Assembly (NCBI GenBank): GCA_022497145.1 | Contig: MU385856.1 | Coordinates: 930,001 to 994,000 of the forward strand | Direction of reading: 5' to 3' | Source of the DNA: Rostrohypoxylon terebratum | Lineage: Eukaryota > Ascomycota > Sordariomycetes > Xylariales > Hypoxylaceae | DNA length: 64,000 nt | Part shown: positions 1 through 9,657 of the stretch, piece after piece | How the letters are laid out: every line of letters starts with the position of its first letter | Numbering within the stretch: the first letter of the stretch is position 1 | The notes under the pieces: generated by a model | What the model was told of the DNA's origin: nothing | The model's input: only the letters and a program-made list of their open reading frames with translations | Database searches by the model: none | Program-made: the position numbers and the translations under genes

Positions 1-1
1 G

Positions 2-151
2 GCGTCCACTTCGTCTAACGGTGCCGACTGGCATCTGGGTGTTCTTGAGTTACCGCGCTCCGGGTACTCCGACGGCGTAGAGGATTTCTATTTCTCAGGT
101 GTTTACGTCGAGAGCGGACCTATCACTACTGCCATTGGCGGTCCCGGTTAG
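2..151 (+). CDS. 3' end of a GH131-like secreted glucanase (partial)
   Basis: An open frame enters from the left edge and ends at a TAG, giving 49 C-terminal residues. It reads ADWHLGVLELPRSG, then EDFYFSGVYVESG, and ends IGGPG. The pattern 'H-x-GVL-x-LP ... FSGVYVES' recalls the last strands of the beta-jelly-roll of glycoside hydrolase family 131, which are fungal secreted enzymes acting on beta-glucan or cellulose. The catalytic residues would lie upstream of the window, so activity cannot be judged. The assignment rests on recalled family pattern only; another secreted jelly-roll family is possible. Confidence 0.5.
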   Translation, partial: ASTSSNGADWHLGVLELPRSGYSDGVEDFYFSGVYVESGPITTAIGGPG

Positions 152-454
152 TGGCCTCAATTGCTCTTATTTGTCTGGCAACTTAACTAACACTTTTTAG
201 CGGCATGAATACAAATAGTATAATAGCGAATGAGGACACATTTGCATCAAGCGAGCTAATGGACGGGGTGAGGGTTTTGATTCTTGGAGCTAAGGTAATT
301 CTGCCTTGTATATACGAACGACCCATCCAAATTTCCATTTCCTCACCCAGGTCATATCCAACAAATCATAAAGCACATGTCCAGTCGTAATCTCATTTTC
401 CATTTCCTTGTAACTTCATTTTTCACATGCTCAATAACCCCGCCACCCCCTTCA
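152..454. other. Intergenic, no gene seen
   Basis: This 303-bp tail-to-tail gap lies between the GH131-like 3' end and the minus-strand secreted protein. It contains short AT-rich tracts and no convincing coding exon. It probably holds both 3' UTRs. Confidence 0.5.
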
Positions 455-880
455 TCACAAGCGTGTCGTAGCAACACCGGTCTCGCACGGTCCGAGCATA
501 GTCGGAATCACCCCAGGCAACGGTCCTCTCGACACGTCCCAGGACGTAACACCCGCCCAGTAGAAACATACGTCCGTGCCTTGGTCACAGAAACTATACT
601 CGCACTTCCCGGTGAAGCTCGAGGTGCTGGACTCGAGTGGCTGCGGGGGTAGCGTCATGATCGCTTGGGCGGTCACGCTGATGGTCGAGCTCGTCATTTT
701 CGGTAGGACAACGTTTGTCTGTCGGGCACCGGTGCTGGTGACCAGTGGGACGGGCACGATCGTTTCGGTTGATGTGAGAGTGACCGTCGAGTCAGTCGAA
801 AGTGGTAAGGCCCAAGCCCCGAAGACGAGGAGGAACAGAGTTGCGAGCAGGCTTTTGAGGACTTTCATCGTGGTTGGCAT
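455..880 (-). CDS. Small secreted 4-Cys protein, effector-like
   Basis: A single-exon protein of 141 aa, or 137 aa from the second Met. The second Met begins MKVLKSLLATLFLLVFGAWA, a textbook signal peptide (Lys near the start, hydrophobic core, A-x-A cleavage), so Met5 at 868 is the likelier start. After a Ser/Thr-rich spacer, a compact C-terminal part has four cysteines: KCEYSFC, DVCFYWAG and GPC. The stretch 'FYWAGVTSWDVSRGPLPG' looks like a conserved core of small secreted fungal proteins. No enzymatic motif is visible. It is presumably secreted with two disulfides; an effector-like or cell-surface role is inference. The opposite strand is also open over much of this span, but that frame has no signal peptide or other protein-like feature. 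Confidence 0.75.
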   Translation of the reverse strand: MPTTMKVLKSLLATLFLLVFGAWALPLSTDSTVTLTSTETIVPVPLVTSTGARQTNVVLPKMTSSTISVTAQAIMTLPPQPLESSTSSFTGKCEYSFCDQGTDVCFYWAGVTSWDVSRGPLPGVIPTMLGPCETGVATTRL

Positions 881-2039
881 GTGATGAGACGAGGTGGTAG
901 TGCGATGTTGTTTTTGTTCTCTGGTTGATCAGATGGCCATGAGGCATGAGTCTCCGCTTAGAAGACCCGTGCCTGTGAGTCTTGTTATATACTGCATCCC
1001 ATCGTCAGTAAAGCTGGTATACGGCGTCGAAAGTTCGTCACCGTAGGACATTGCCTTCCTGTAGCATTGTGAACCCAACATGGCCCACACCTCTAACCAA
1101 ATGGCGTCAAGAAGCATCCGTTACTAGGTAATGGTCCGTTGTTTGTCCTCTCAATATGTAACCTCAGAAACCTGCCCAGAAGCAGAGAAGTCTCGATTCG
1201 GCAACACAGCAGCGGTCTGAACATTTCTTAAGAGATCTGGCGTGCCTAGATCGTACTCGACTGTTGCACAAAAAGGGGTACTGAGACCACGATTTTCTGC
1301 AATGGGATGTTTACGGCTAGTTGAGCTGTTGGGGGTGCATCTTGACGTCTGTTAGGTTAGATGCTGCAGGTTTAGATCGATAGTTGCCGCCTCCTCTATT
1401 TCCAAACATGAATTTGCATCTCTCGTACGATGCGGCAGGATTTCTGTCTTTGCCTCCAACGAGAGTTTCCCGCTTTGGCCGCTTAGATACTAGCTAATCA
1501 AGCAGACTTGGTTTAGAATAAGGTAAAAAGGACCATTGTTTCGTAACAATCCAGGACTAGGAATCTATCTGTGATGACTGAAACGGTGGGTATCTAGGAT
1601 GAGAGCTTTGAAAAAGAATATGACGCTTCGCGTGGCACAACATACTGTCGCTTACAGCCGATCTCCGCTAATTTACTGGTAGCTTCACATGAATATTCAG
1701 CCAGCCACGGCATACAGATTTGGGGATCTAGTGTTAATACACGGTTGGTAGTACATTTCTCGAAATGAGGGGGCTGAGGCTTCTCATTTGTTCCTTCAAC
1801 CATCAGTAGGCGATGATAGCTCTGATGGGGACATTTTCTTGGCATAACAATGCTCAATTCTCTATCCATTAGGTATGTGCTTTTCCAATAATCATTCTTC
1901 TCTTCACAGTTATTCCGTATCAACACCAAATCCACCTAACAGCTAAGTTCACCTTCAACCAATTAAGAATCATAAGTCATATATCGCATCACCGCCATGC
2001 CTGGAAGATGGGTGAGTGAGACAAGCCTCTCTTAGGTAA
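881..2039. other. Intergenic, no supported gene
   Basis: About 1.16 kb lies between two minus-strand secreted-protein genes. It should hold the promoter of the 455-880 gene. Two short minus-strand frames (929-1117 and 1594-1935) are open, but neither shows a domain, signal peptide or intron structure. No repeat of note was seen. Confidence 0.5.
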
Positions 2040-2730
2040 CTATGAGGGTGTGACTCTCTGTATGTCAACGGGCTGGCAAGTCGGGTTGTGTGGCGGCGAA
2101 GTCGTCGACCATGCAACGGCTTGGTAATAATACCCAGTGTAGTAGATCCAGCAGACATACCACTGGTAGTATGCCTTTCCGACCCCACTAGGGTCGGGGC
2201 TCGTACCAGGGACAAACGTCGAGTCGTCGATGTAGTTCCAGGCGAATAGCTTATCGTCCGCGTCGAACCCAACATATACCGCCGGGTAGTAATCGCCGCT
2301 AATGCCGAACATGGTCGAGGCGACGTTGCTGTTTAGTGTGTACTGGAGACTAAGAGTCTGTGGCTCGGCTGCCTCATTGCCGTTTTGGTCAATGTATGGC
2401 AATTTCCAGACGACCTGGCCGACCGGATCATCGTCAACCATAGGAGATCCGGTATAATTGAAGTAGTATTGATAAGCCGCCACCTGGCTTTCGGGAACCT
2501 GGTTTGCGCCGTAGCAAAGCCCCTCCAGAGCTGCACCGGTGTGGCATGACGATGCGTAGCCTTTGATATGTTAATTCATTCCATGAATGCGATTTGTAAT
2601 GAGACTAACCGATAATAGAGCTGTTCTTTTGACCGACAATCTGGAGATAGAATGGGCCGGTCTGATTCGCGCTCTGCGCAGACGCCAAGGCAGCGAGGCC
2701 GAAAAGTAGAGATGATAGTTGGAACTTCAT
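2040..2730 (-). CDS. Secreted protein of unknown function (213 aa, DUF7907-like)
   Basis: Two exons: 2610-2730 and 2040-2560, with a 49-bp intron (2561-2609, GTTAGT...AAAG). The junction completes a Gly codon and the frame stays open for 213 aa. Exon 1 gives a signal peptide, MKFQLSSLLFGLAALASA, followed by QSANQTGPFYLQIVGQ. The mature part has four cysteines (SSCHT, GLCYG, YVCWI, PTCQP) and is rich in Tyr, Trp and Asp. The opening 'GPF-x-L-x-(I/V)-G ... GYASSCH-GAA-EGLC' resembles a family of fungal secreted proteins that I believe is catalogued as DUF7907; that name is from memory. No catalytic motif is visible. It sits in a run of secreted-protein genes. Confidence 0.78.
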
Positions 2731-4854
2731 GGTGATATTGATGTTCTGAAAGCCTAGCTGTCTTTTCGTCCAACGATTGTGCCCCCCTTCATGCTGATTG
2801 TGAAGGCAATACCCCCTTTTATATCCCGACAGTTCTTCAATACGTCAAACGAGGGATGGTGGTTATCACGAGGTCATGGAAAGTATGAGGTACCTTGAAG
2901 AATTGAGATCAAAGGTCGACATCGCGGCGGAAGTCCTCCACCTTGAGGCGACAAGTAAAGAGCTCGCTGTCTCATTGGCTCTGTCGTATCAGCCGCTCTT
3001 CACGTGGACACTAAGATTCATTCTTATGAATAAAGGTACCTTTCAAATCGAGAAACGTACCTAATTCCCAGTGCTGTAGATTGTAGAGAGAGATTTGGCT
3101 CATCACGTTCTCGTATATGCGGTGTGACATCGTATACCTACCCTCCCTGTGCGAATAACCCATCGGTCCTATAAGCTTCTCATCATCTTGTATTCTCATA
3201 CTCAAACACCATATTTATTTAAAAGCAAATCATGATCTAACCTATGTACTACCTAGCTATGCGAGCTACATTCTTCGAGTATCGACCTAGGTGGGTGCTT
3301 TTTTGATCTTTTTCTATGTACCTACTCTTATAGCGCCATCTCATTAAAAGTCCTGCTGTCTTTGCTTTTTGCCGGTTCGGCCTAAAGCGCGGTAAGCACT
3401 AGAACCAGTAACATTCGATGACCTAGCTACCTAGTAGGCAACAAGAGAGCCATGAACAATATCCCCAAAAGAAAAACACAAGAGCGGTGACGTTGTTGGT
3501 CGAGGTTAACTTAAAGTCTCGTTAGACAACCTGGTGAGCTAAGTCTTACCCAGCCTGTGACAGCTCAGGTCTCTATTAGAAAGTGCAACAAAGATCGCCA
3601 CAGTCGCCGAAGAAAGATCAAGGCTAGACCGGAATGGCATTCCTAAGGCCTAGACACCCCTAGACACCCCTAGACTGAAAGTTCAAAGTGATGACCTAGG
3701 CACTAGACGAAGCACCTGCCGTAACGTCGCAGCAATGGAAGAAATATTGCGTCCTTGGATACCTTTCTCGGCGATTACTAAGGTCGTTGAGGGCAGTCTA
3801 TCACCACATCAGCTGACCATAGTATCAGCAATACGATGTTTTAAATATTCTTCATCTCTAGACCGTGAGCTGCATGGGACATCAGTATCTCTGCGATTGA
3901 TGGCTACTAGGCAGGTAAGATATCGCGCAGCCTCCGTATGCCAATGTAATTCACTACACCAACAACGTTACGTTATGTAAAGTATTTTTAGACTCCTTGA
4001 GGTCTTACATTGCTATCTAGTCCACTCTTGGGCATGAGTTGGACATCAAGTTAGTGATGCGTACTTATTTTCAAATCAGCCTCCGGAGAACCCCTGCCCC
4101 CGTCACCGGCACTTCGATACCGATAGAGATTATTGGGAGATACAGCGCCACCTGCAGATATCATTAGCGCCGTGGTAGTTGGTGGTACTATGTAGTAGTG
4201 GTAGTAGTAGTTAAGCTCCAACTGTGAAACAGACTTTGTTGATACTAAAGATCCATGGGTGATTGCCAAGGAGACATATTGCTCTACCTATTCCGAAGCT
4301 ACCTAGCAAGTAGACCAATAATAGGATCAGCCGGGTTCCCCAGTCGTCCGAATTTGTTGACAGGCCTAGAAGTTCAAATAGTATCCCGGAATAAGTGGGC
4401 CCTCTCTCGGCCGACTAAAAAGTCCATGATGGTGTCGTCGTTAGGATAGGTATATTTTTAGCTCTATTTAGTCGAGGGCGGTATTTATCGTTTGGCAGGT
4501 CTATGAAAACAATGTGACATACTATTCGGATCCGACGATCCCGAAGGCGGCGGTGCGTATCTACCTACCTTTCTTATAACTAGTAAAGCAACGTAGCCTA
4601 ATAGACCCTAGACCCTAGACCTTGAAAATTTCAAATCCTATCCTCAAATAATACCTAGAACCACACGTGGCCCACTTGTCGCTGTAAATAGTAGTACATA
4701 GTAATAGCCTTTTTCCCTCGCCAAACTCATGGCATTTGGATGAACTTCAAAGATACTGTCTAGAGTTGGCGGGTGCGTTCTAATTACGCATCCTCCCTTG
4801 GCTGTGATATAGCTTCATCTGATGATGGCCTCGGAAAGTGTGCAATTCGTTCCT
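2731..4854. other. Intergenic, low-complexity, no supported gene
   Basis: About 2.1 kb. It holds the promoter of the 2040-2730 gene, several CTAGG/CCTAG-type words, a tandem 10-mer (TAGACACCCC twice at 3651-3670) and a GTAGTG tract near 4193-4211. The short open frames show no protein-like features. Confidence 0.5.
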
Positions 4855-5556
4855 TTACGAAACTACACATCCGTTCCATCCTCCTCCGGCAGTGAGATTC
4901 ATAGGTTTTCCGCATTTTGCGAGGGCTGGCACATGTCGACTGACGAATTCTCTATGATCCCAGAACTGGCTGTCGTCCGGGCCGTTTGTAGGGTCCTTCC
5001 ACTGCGATCGCGGAGGATAAGGCGACTTGTCGAAGAGCAAACGAAGTTCGTATCTCCAGTCATTGGGTTCCGTGCAGGCAGGTTCTATGAAGTTGCCTTT
5101 CTCAATCCTAACGGTAAATAACCTAGGTTGAAAGGCCTCGTCGACAAGGCTCCTCTCGTTGATCCCATTACCTTGCGCTAAGACAGAATTTTCTGCCGAT
5201 TTTGGTAGCCGCTTAGTGAGGGTTATCTCGAGATTAAGTTGACCAAGGAGCTGAGGACCTTTGTCCCAAGTGGTATTCGGAACTTGGCCCGGAAACTCAA
5301 CAATTTCACTTGGGCCATGTGGCTGCTTGATGCTCTTCCACTCGATAACCGCCAGGATCCAGTAATTAAAGTTGCAACGGCACCATAACTTTTAGCTGTT
5401 ACTAAAGAATCAGAGGGGGGAAAAACAGAAAGAAAAAAAAAACAGGGATATACATACCTCGCCAGTGCCATCTTTGTTAAAAATAATATGTCTACCCTCT
5501 GAGTGATAGTTCCATTGATCCTCCCCAGAAAGAATTGAGCAAAGTGCTTCGTTCAT
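4855..5556 (-). CDS. Conserved fungal protein of unknown function (210 aa, two exons)
   Basis: Exon 1 is 5458-5556 (33 codons, from MNEALCSILSGEDQWNYHSE to the end at DGTGE). A 69-bp phase-0 intron (5389-5457, GTATGT...AAAAG) follows, then exon 2 at 4855-5388 (177 codons plus TAA). The first exon has a 'W-x-YHSEG-x-HIIFNKDGTGE' strand-turn-strand pattern. Exon 2 continues LWCRCNFNYWILAVIEWKS, then LLGQLNLEITLTKRLP, FTVRIEKGNFIEPACTE, LLFDKSPYPPRSQWKDP and GGGWNGCVVS at the end. I recall this architecture as a lineage-restricted family of unannotated ascomycete proteins; it looks like a lipocalin-like or beta-barrel fold. There is no signal peptide, so it is probably cytosolic. The exon 2 frame has no internal ATG near its start, so the gene is easy to miss without the intron. 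Confidence 0.75.
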
Positions 5557-6761
5557 GTTGGCGATGGATTGAAAGATGAAATGAGGATGTCAACTTAGGT
5601 AAAGTCTCAAGAATGGAGGTGTTATAATATGATGATGATGATGATGTGGTAGTGGCTGAGTCACAGGTTAAGTGATTGCTCTCAGCTCGCTGCTTCAATG
5701 TTGTGGTAGTGGTCCGTGCCCTGTCATACCACCTGGCACCTACTATAGTAGGTACTAGGACCTAGGTCCTAGGTCCTAGGTAACCTAGTGCTGAATCCTG
5801 CGTAATCCTGCGTAACCTCCAGGGCTATTAGGTACTACCAAACATAATTGCCTTCTAGAAAAGAACCTCAAGTTCTCAAACCAAGTTGACATACCTAGAA
5901 GATCCTATACCGTTTCTGTAGACATGATTAATACTAGATACTAAGTATACGAATCAATGCTTGTCATATAACCTAGGTCCTAAGTAGGTACTGCAGTGGG
6001 ATAAAAGGTATTATTGTAATGGATCTCTTAAGATTTGAACTTTAATAAAGCTAAAACAGAAAATCCCCTCTTAATCCCTTAATTACTTAATTAGGTATTG
6101 TACCTACTTAGTACTACCTAGTGTGTAACACTGTAACTAGTAACTACTAACCACATCCCCCAGTCCCACAACTCAAGCCTTAAGGCTTAAGGTCCTTACT
6201 ATGCAATAGTACTACATAGGTATAGGTAGGTACTAGGTAGGCATGTAAACCCCTGTAAAACCCCCCGGAAGTTGTTAAGACTACTGTGTAGTATGTAGGT
6301 TGTGGATGCTGGATGCTGGCCACGTGCTAGCCGATGCTTCCACGTGTCGTAACCCTACGCACGTGCCATCCTGTCTGCTGGCAACAGATGGAAGCCTTAC
6401 TTATTATGCTTGACCTTAGATTTGTACATAGCTTCCTTTTTAAATATACAAGCAGTCTACACTAATTCAATGAGCACCTTATATAAACATATAAGCAGTG
6501 CCCTGAATTACGTAGACTACCTACACCCAGCAACCACGCACAAGGTACCGTAACTACTGTAGGGTGGTTATGTAATCAGTGGTACCAGACTAAAATTGGT
6601 CACGTTGTACGAAGTAGTGTAGATTAAAGTTAAAACCTAAGAAAAACAACATCTCTTACATCTTCTACATCTATCTAACACTACTTACAATTTGGTATTG
6701 TGTTTTTTATATACATTTTCCCCCTATCATACATACAGGTATCATCCCTGCCGCCTTCAAA
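5557..6761. other. Intergenic, CCTAGG-repeat-rich promoter region
   Basis: 1.2 kb upstream of the 210-aa gene. It has a (GAT)n tract near 5630-5645, a tandem CCTAGGT array at about 5754-5784, a perfect 14-bp palindrome at 6175-6188 (AAGCCTTAAGGCTT), numerous TAGGTA words, and a triplet of CACGTG boxes described separately. No exon was seen. Confidence 0.55.
6321..6365. promoter_or_regulatory. Three CACGTG E-boxes at 19-20 bp spacing
   Basis: Perfect CACGTG palindromes occur at 6321-6326, 6341-6346 and 6360-6365. CACGTG is the canonical site for bHLH factors and for Pho4/Cbf1-type regulators. The near two-helical-turn spacing would place all three on one DNA face. The nearest downstream promoter is the minus-strand 210-aa gene, about 0.77 kb away. 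Function is inferred from the motif only. Confidence 0.4.
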
Positions 6762-7531
6762 TCAGAGATGCAACGGGGTGCCTTTGACATTATTGAGGCT
6801 ATACCAGTCGGCCTCGCCATATAAGCTAATCCGCTTGATTGCATCCGTATCCTTCTTGGCAGCGCACTGGACCTTCAAATTCAACCCAGCTTTTGCGCCC
6901 ATCAATCCCGGTGGAATCAATAACTGTAATTTATTGAATCCCTCAGCTATGCTCATGACTACCGTGTTATCAGGAGTCATTATCGCGCCGCCAAGGTCTT
7001 TCAGGTACGCTTTACGGTTGGATGCTGTAAACACAACTTGTTAATACAATACCAATAGATTAAGGATAAATCGAATAAATATTGCTAAGCAGACTTACCT
7101 CCTTTGTCCCACCACAACGGCGTGCAGCCGTTGTCCGCATACTCGGGAATCCATGCCTTTTCAACCAAATTCCAAGCGCTCGATTCAGCGAGGACAGCAC
7201 AGTCCCAGTATTCATCCGACGTCGGCCAATCTCCAATTTTAGGACTTATATAGGCGCCAGCTCCTATCTGATCGGAGCTAGTGCTTGCCTTAGGGTCGTA
7301 CGTGAGAGTGCTACCGGCTTTCAAGTATATTTGAGCTAGTGCCTAAGATCTTAATGTCAGTTGGGGCCCGTGTACCAAGAAATTCCCTATGCAACGGGGA
7401 GGAAAGGCACAAACCGGAGAGACACTTCTGTAGCCGACGAGAACGCTCGGCCCGCGCTTCTCTATGGCAACAGCCGCAATAGAGACAACAAGTAGTGTCC
7501 AGGATGTGAAGAGCTTCGTACTCGATACCAT
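6762..7531 (-). CDS. Secreted ADP-ribosyltransferase-like protein (Tox-ART-HYD1-like)
   Basis: Three exons: 7415-7531, 7099-7342 and 6762-7024. The introns are 72 bp (7343-7414) and 74 bp (7025-7098), and the phases fit throughout, giving 207 aa. The N-terminus is a signal peptide rich in Leu/Val/Ile/Ala, followed by an EKRG dibasic site that could be Kex2-cleaved. A GYRSVS motif with the position-typical Arg follows, then IGAGAYISP, GDWPTS, WDCAV, KAWIP and LWWDKG. The C-terminal part ends in LQLLIPPGL. This order resembles the fungal family I know as Tox-ART-HYD1 (small, NAD-using ART-like fold). Whether a catalytic Glu is present cannot be decided by eye, so it may be a degenerate, non-enzymatic member. 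Three cysteines lie in the mature part. The gene shows no break. Confidence 0.62.
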
Positions 7532-8434
7532 TTTGATTAGGCAAACGAATGTCAATTTTTGGAAGAGAGAAAGTTATGAGTGTCTCGGTGCAAGTCCTGT
7601 CAATTATTGAAAAGAGAAAGTTATGAATGAGTGTCTCGGAATGAATGTCTCGGTGCGAGTCCGGTACAGATACACAGGACAGGAAGAAGATCTGGATGTG
7701 AATAGGTTTTTAAAGAAACATCAAGACCCTCGTTTGGCCTCTGTGTCTATAAGTAGTATATCGAACTCGAATAAAATTATCAGGGAACGAGGCTATAAAC
7801 TACGTCTTCTAAAGATAGATTTACTAGACTAGCTGAGGAAGCTAGATTATGATCCATTCCATCAACCCGTAACCCCCCACTCTCCCCCCCACTCTACGTT
7901 AGCGGAAGGATGCAACTCAGCTATGCAACCTCATGGTATAACCCACATCGCGATAATAGTGCTATACTGCGCAGGATCATGCGGCTCAGCAACAATGTGT
8001 TTCCTTAATTCATTTAGTCTCAAACACTTAGACCTGATTTTCTATTTTTAAGCGTATATTTTTCAAACCACGCGCTATGAATTACACTAGATAGGCTAGA
8101 TTAGTGAAAAGTCCCTAATTTGTATGGTATTAGAAGGAGTAAAGGATGTTGTATTCACAGGAATAGCCAAGGATCTAACATCAAGAGAAGTATACTTACC
8201 TAAAGATATAAGAAGCATATCATGATCTGTAGTCTTCCTGGTGGTGATATATAGATACTCATCGCATCTAACAATTCTTAATGTTCTGGGGCCAGTGATC
8301 CGCATGTCACCTTAAGACTTAAGTCAACGATTATTTGCCTATATCATTATTCCAGTGGCGAGCCGCACTGAAGACATTTTATCATTTTCTTCAACCCTCT
8401 ATTTCTCTACTACCCGAGCCAACTATCACTCGCC
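7532..8434. other. Divergent intergenic region between two secreted-protein genes
   Basis: 900 bp separating the minus-strand ART-like gene and the plus-strand Thr/Lys-repeat gene, so it carries both promoters. The first 130 bp contains an imperfect direct repeat (separate entry). The rest is AT-rich with two C-rich words near 7870-7890. Short open frames on both strands show nothing protein-like. Confidence 0.5.
7565..7662. repeat. Imperfect direct repeat in the leader of the ART-like gene
   Basis: Two copies of AGAGAAAGTTATGA...GTGTCTCGG...TGC(A/G)AGTCC lie at 7565-7597 and 7613-7662. The second copy has an internal small duplication of ATGA(A/G)TGTCTCGG. They begin 34 bp upstream of the ART-like start codon (minus strand), so they are probably leader or core-promoter sequence. 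Confidence 0.6.
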
Positions 8435-9657
8435 ATGCAGAACAATATGCTCTCCCTGAGGGCCATAATGCTCCTTTGCTCTATTGGAGCAGCATCTGCC
8501 GCCCAGACTGAAGCTACACCTTCTATTAGCTCCTCCACGAGCTCGATTACCGCAGCTCCAATGGCCATCAGGGCGGCCTCGGCCTCGGCCTGCCCTGTCG
8601 GCGCATCGGCAAGCAACAGTGCTGCGGCTGAATCCGCGCGTAAGGCCCGGGGCACGATGGTCGGCGGAACGCTTTACCCCCTGGCTTTCTGGCCTACGGA
8701 TTCCGCTGTGCCGGCTGGCTTTACTATTTCGCATTTTGGAGACATATTCGGTAGTTCGACCTCCAGCTCAGCCTCATCGACCAAGAAAACTTCGAGCACC
8801 AAGACCACGTCCAAGGCAACATCCAAAGCCACATCCAAAGCCACAACTAAGACAACCAAGGCAACAACCAAGGCAACAACCAAGGCAACAACCAAGGCAA
8901 CAACCAAGACAACCAAGACAACCAAAGCCACAACCAAGACAACTAAGGCAACAACTAAGGCCACAACCAAAGCCACGACTAAGACAACCAAGACCAAAGC
9001 CACCAAGACCAAAGCCACCAAGACCAAAACCACCAAGGCCAAAACTAAGACTAAGGCCAAGGCCAGGGCCACAACTGAAACCACGGCCACTTCCACTGCA
9101 ACCTTAATAGAGGTAACTCCAACTGCAACTGCAGGCTGGTCTCTAGTTGCTGTAAGTTCAAACCCCAAATATCAACGAATTCTGGTGAGTACCTAGTAAT
9201 CTAACAGTCTCATAGTACAGCACCGACTGCGAGGGTCAAACTACATCGTCCGACTTTACTTACGTGAGTCTGATCCCCACCCTACTCCGATTCTCGATTT
9301 ACTAATACTTCTTTCCCATAACAGTACAATCTAGAAGGCTACGAGGCGCAAAGCCCGAGTGAGACTTGTATCAAGCTTCAAGGCGACCTGCCCGCCAGCT
9401 CCGATACGACGAACACCTGCGAGTGGTTCGAGGAAGGCGGTGCCGCCGGCCCGGCCGCGTGTGCCAACGGGGACTTCTCGCAACCGGGCTCTTTCCTCAT
9501 CCGCGACGGATACTGCACTATCTACAAGGGAACCGACTGCACGGGAGAATCGAGCGAAATCGATGCCAACGACTATCCCGGCTGCACCGACGTCGAGGAC
9601 GCGTTTGTGGACCTGGACGGTTGGGGTTCGATGAAGTGTTTCGCGCATCCCCAATAG
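8435..9657 (+). CDS. Secreted Thr/Lys-repeat protein with 8-Cys C-terminal domain
   Basis: Three exons: 8435-9151, 9216-9263 (a 48-bp microexon) and 9325-9657. The introns are 64 bp (9152-9215, GTAAGT, with CTAAC branch site) and 61 bp (9264-9324, GTGAGT...ACAG). The product is 365 aa. It begins with a signal peptide (MLSLRAIMLLCSIGAASA within the first 22 residues; Met5 may be the start). A Ser/Ala segment follows, then about 100 residues of SKATSKAT/TKATTKTTK repeats that look like an O-glycosylated stalk. The C-terminal domain starts at WSLVAYSTDCEG and contains eight cysteines, including KGTDCTGES and DYPGC, and ends near GSMKCFAHPQ. This is the layout of an extracellular wall or adhesin-like protein with four predicted disulfides. 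I recognise no named family. An alternative 5' splice site at about 9185 would leave an unusually short intron. Confidence 0.78.
8780..9085 (+). repeat. Coding Lys-Ala-Thr-Thr repeat tract
   Basis: Degenerate tandem 6-, 9- and 12-bp units encode KAT, KTT and KATT blocks, shifting to TKAKTKT near the 3' end. Nearly every codon is AAG/AAA, ACA/ACC/ACT or GCA/GCC, so copy-number change keeps the frame. The antisense strand reads as an artefactual poly-Val/Leu frame. Confidence 0.8.

Noticed and set aside
576..884. Plus-strand frame over the 4-Cys gene
   Set aside because: Shadow of the minus-strand gene, which has a signal peptide and a conserved-looking core.
1594..1935. 113-aa minus-strand frame
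   Set aside because: No signal peptide, domain, intron structure or recognisable homology; length is within chance for this composition.
8674..9168. Long minus-strand hydrophobic frame, almost all Val/Leu/Ala
   Set aside because: It is the antisense of the Lys/Ala/Thr repeat tract; Lys-Thr codons read backwards give Val/Leu. No other support.
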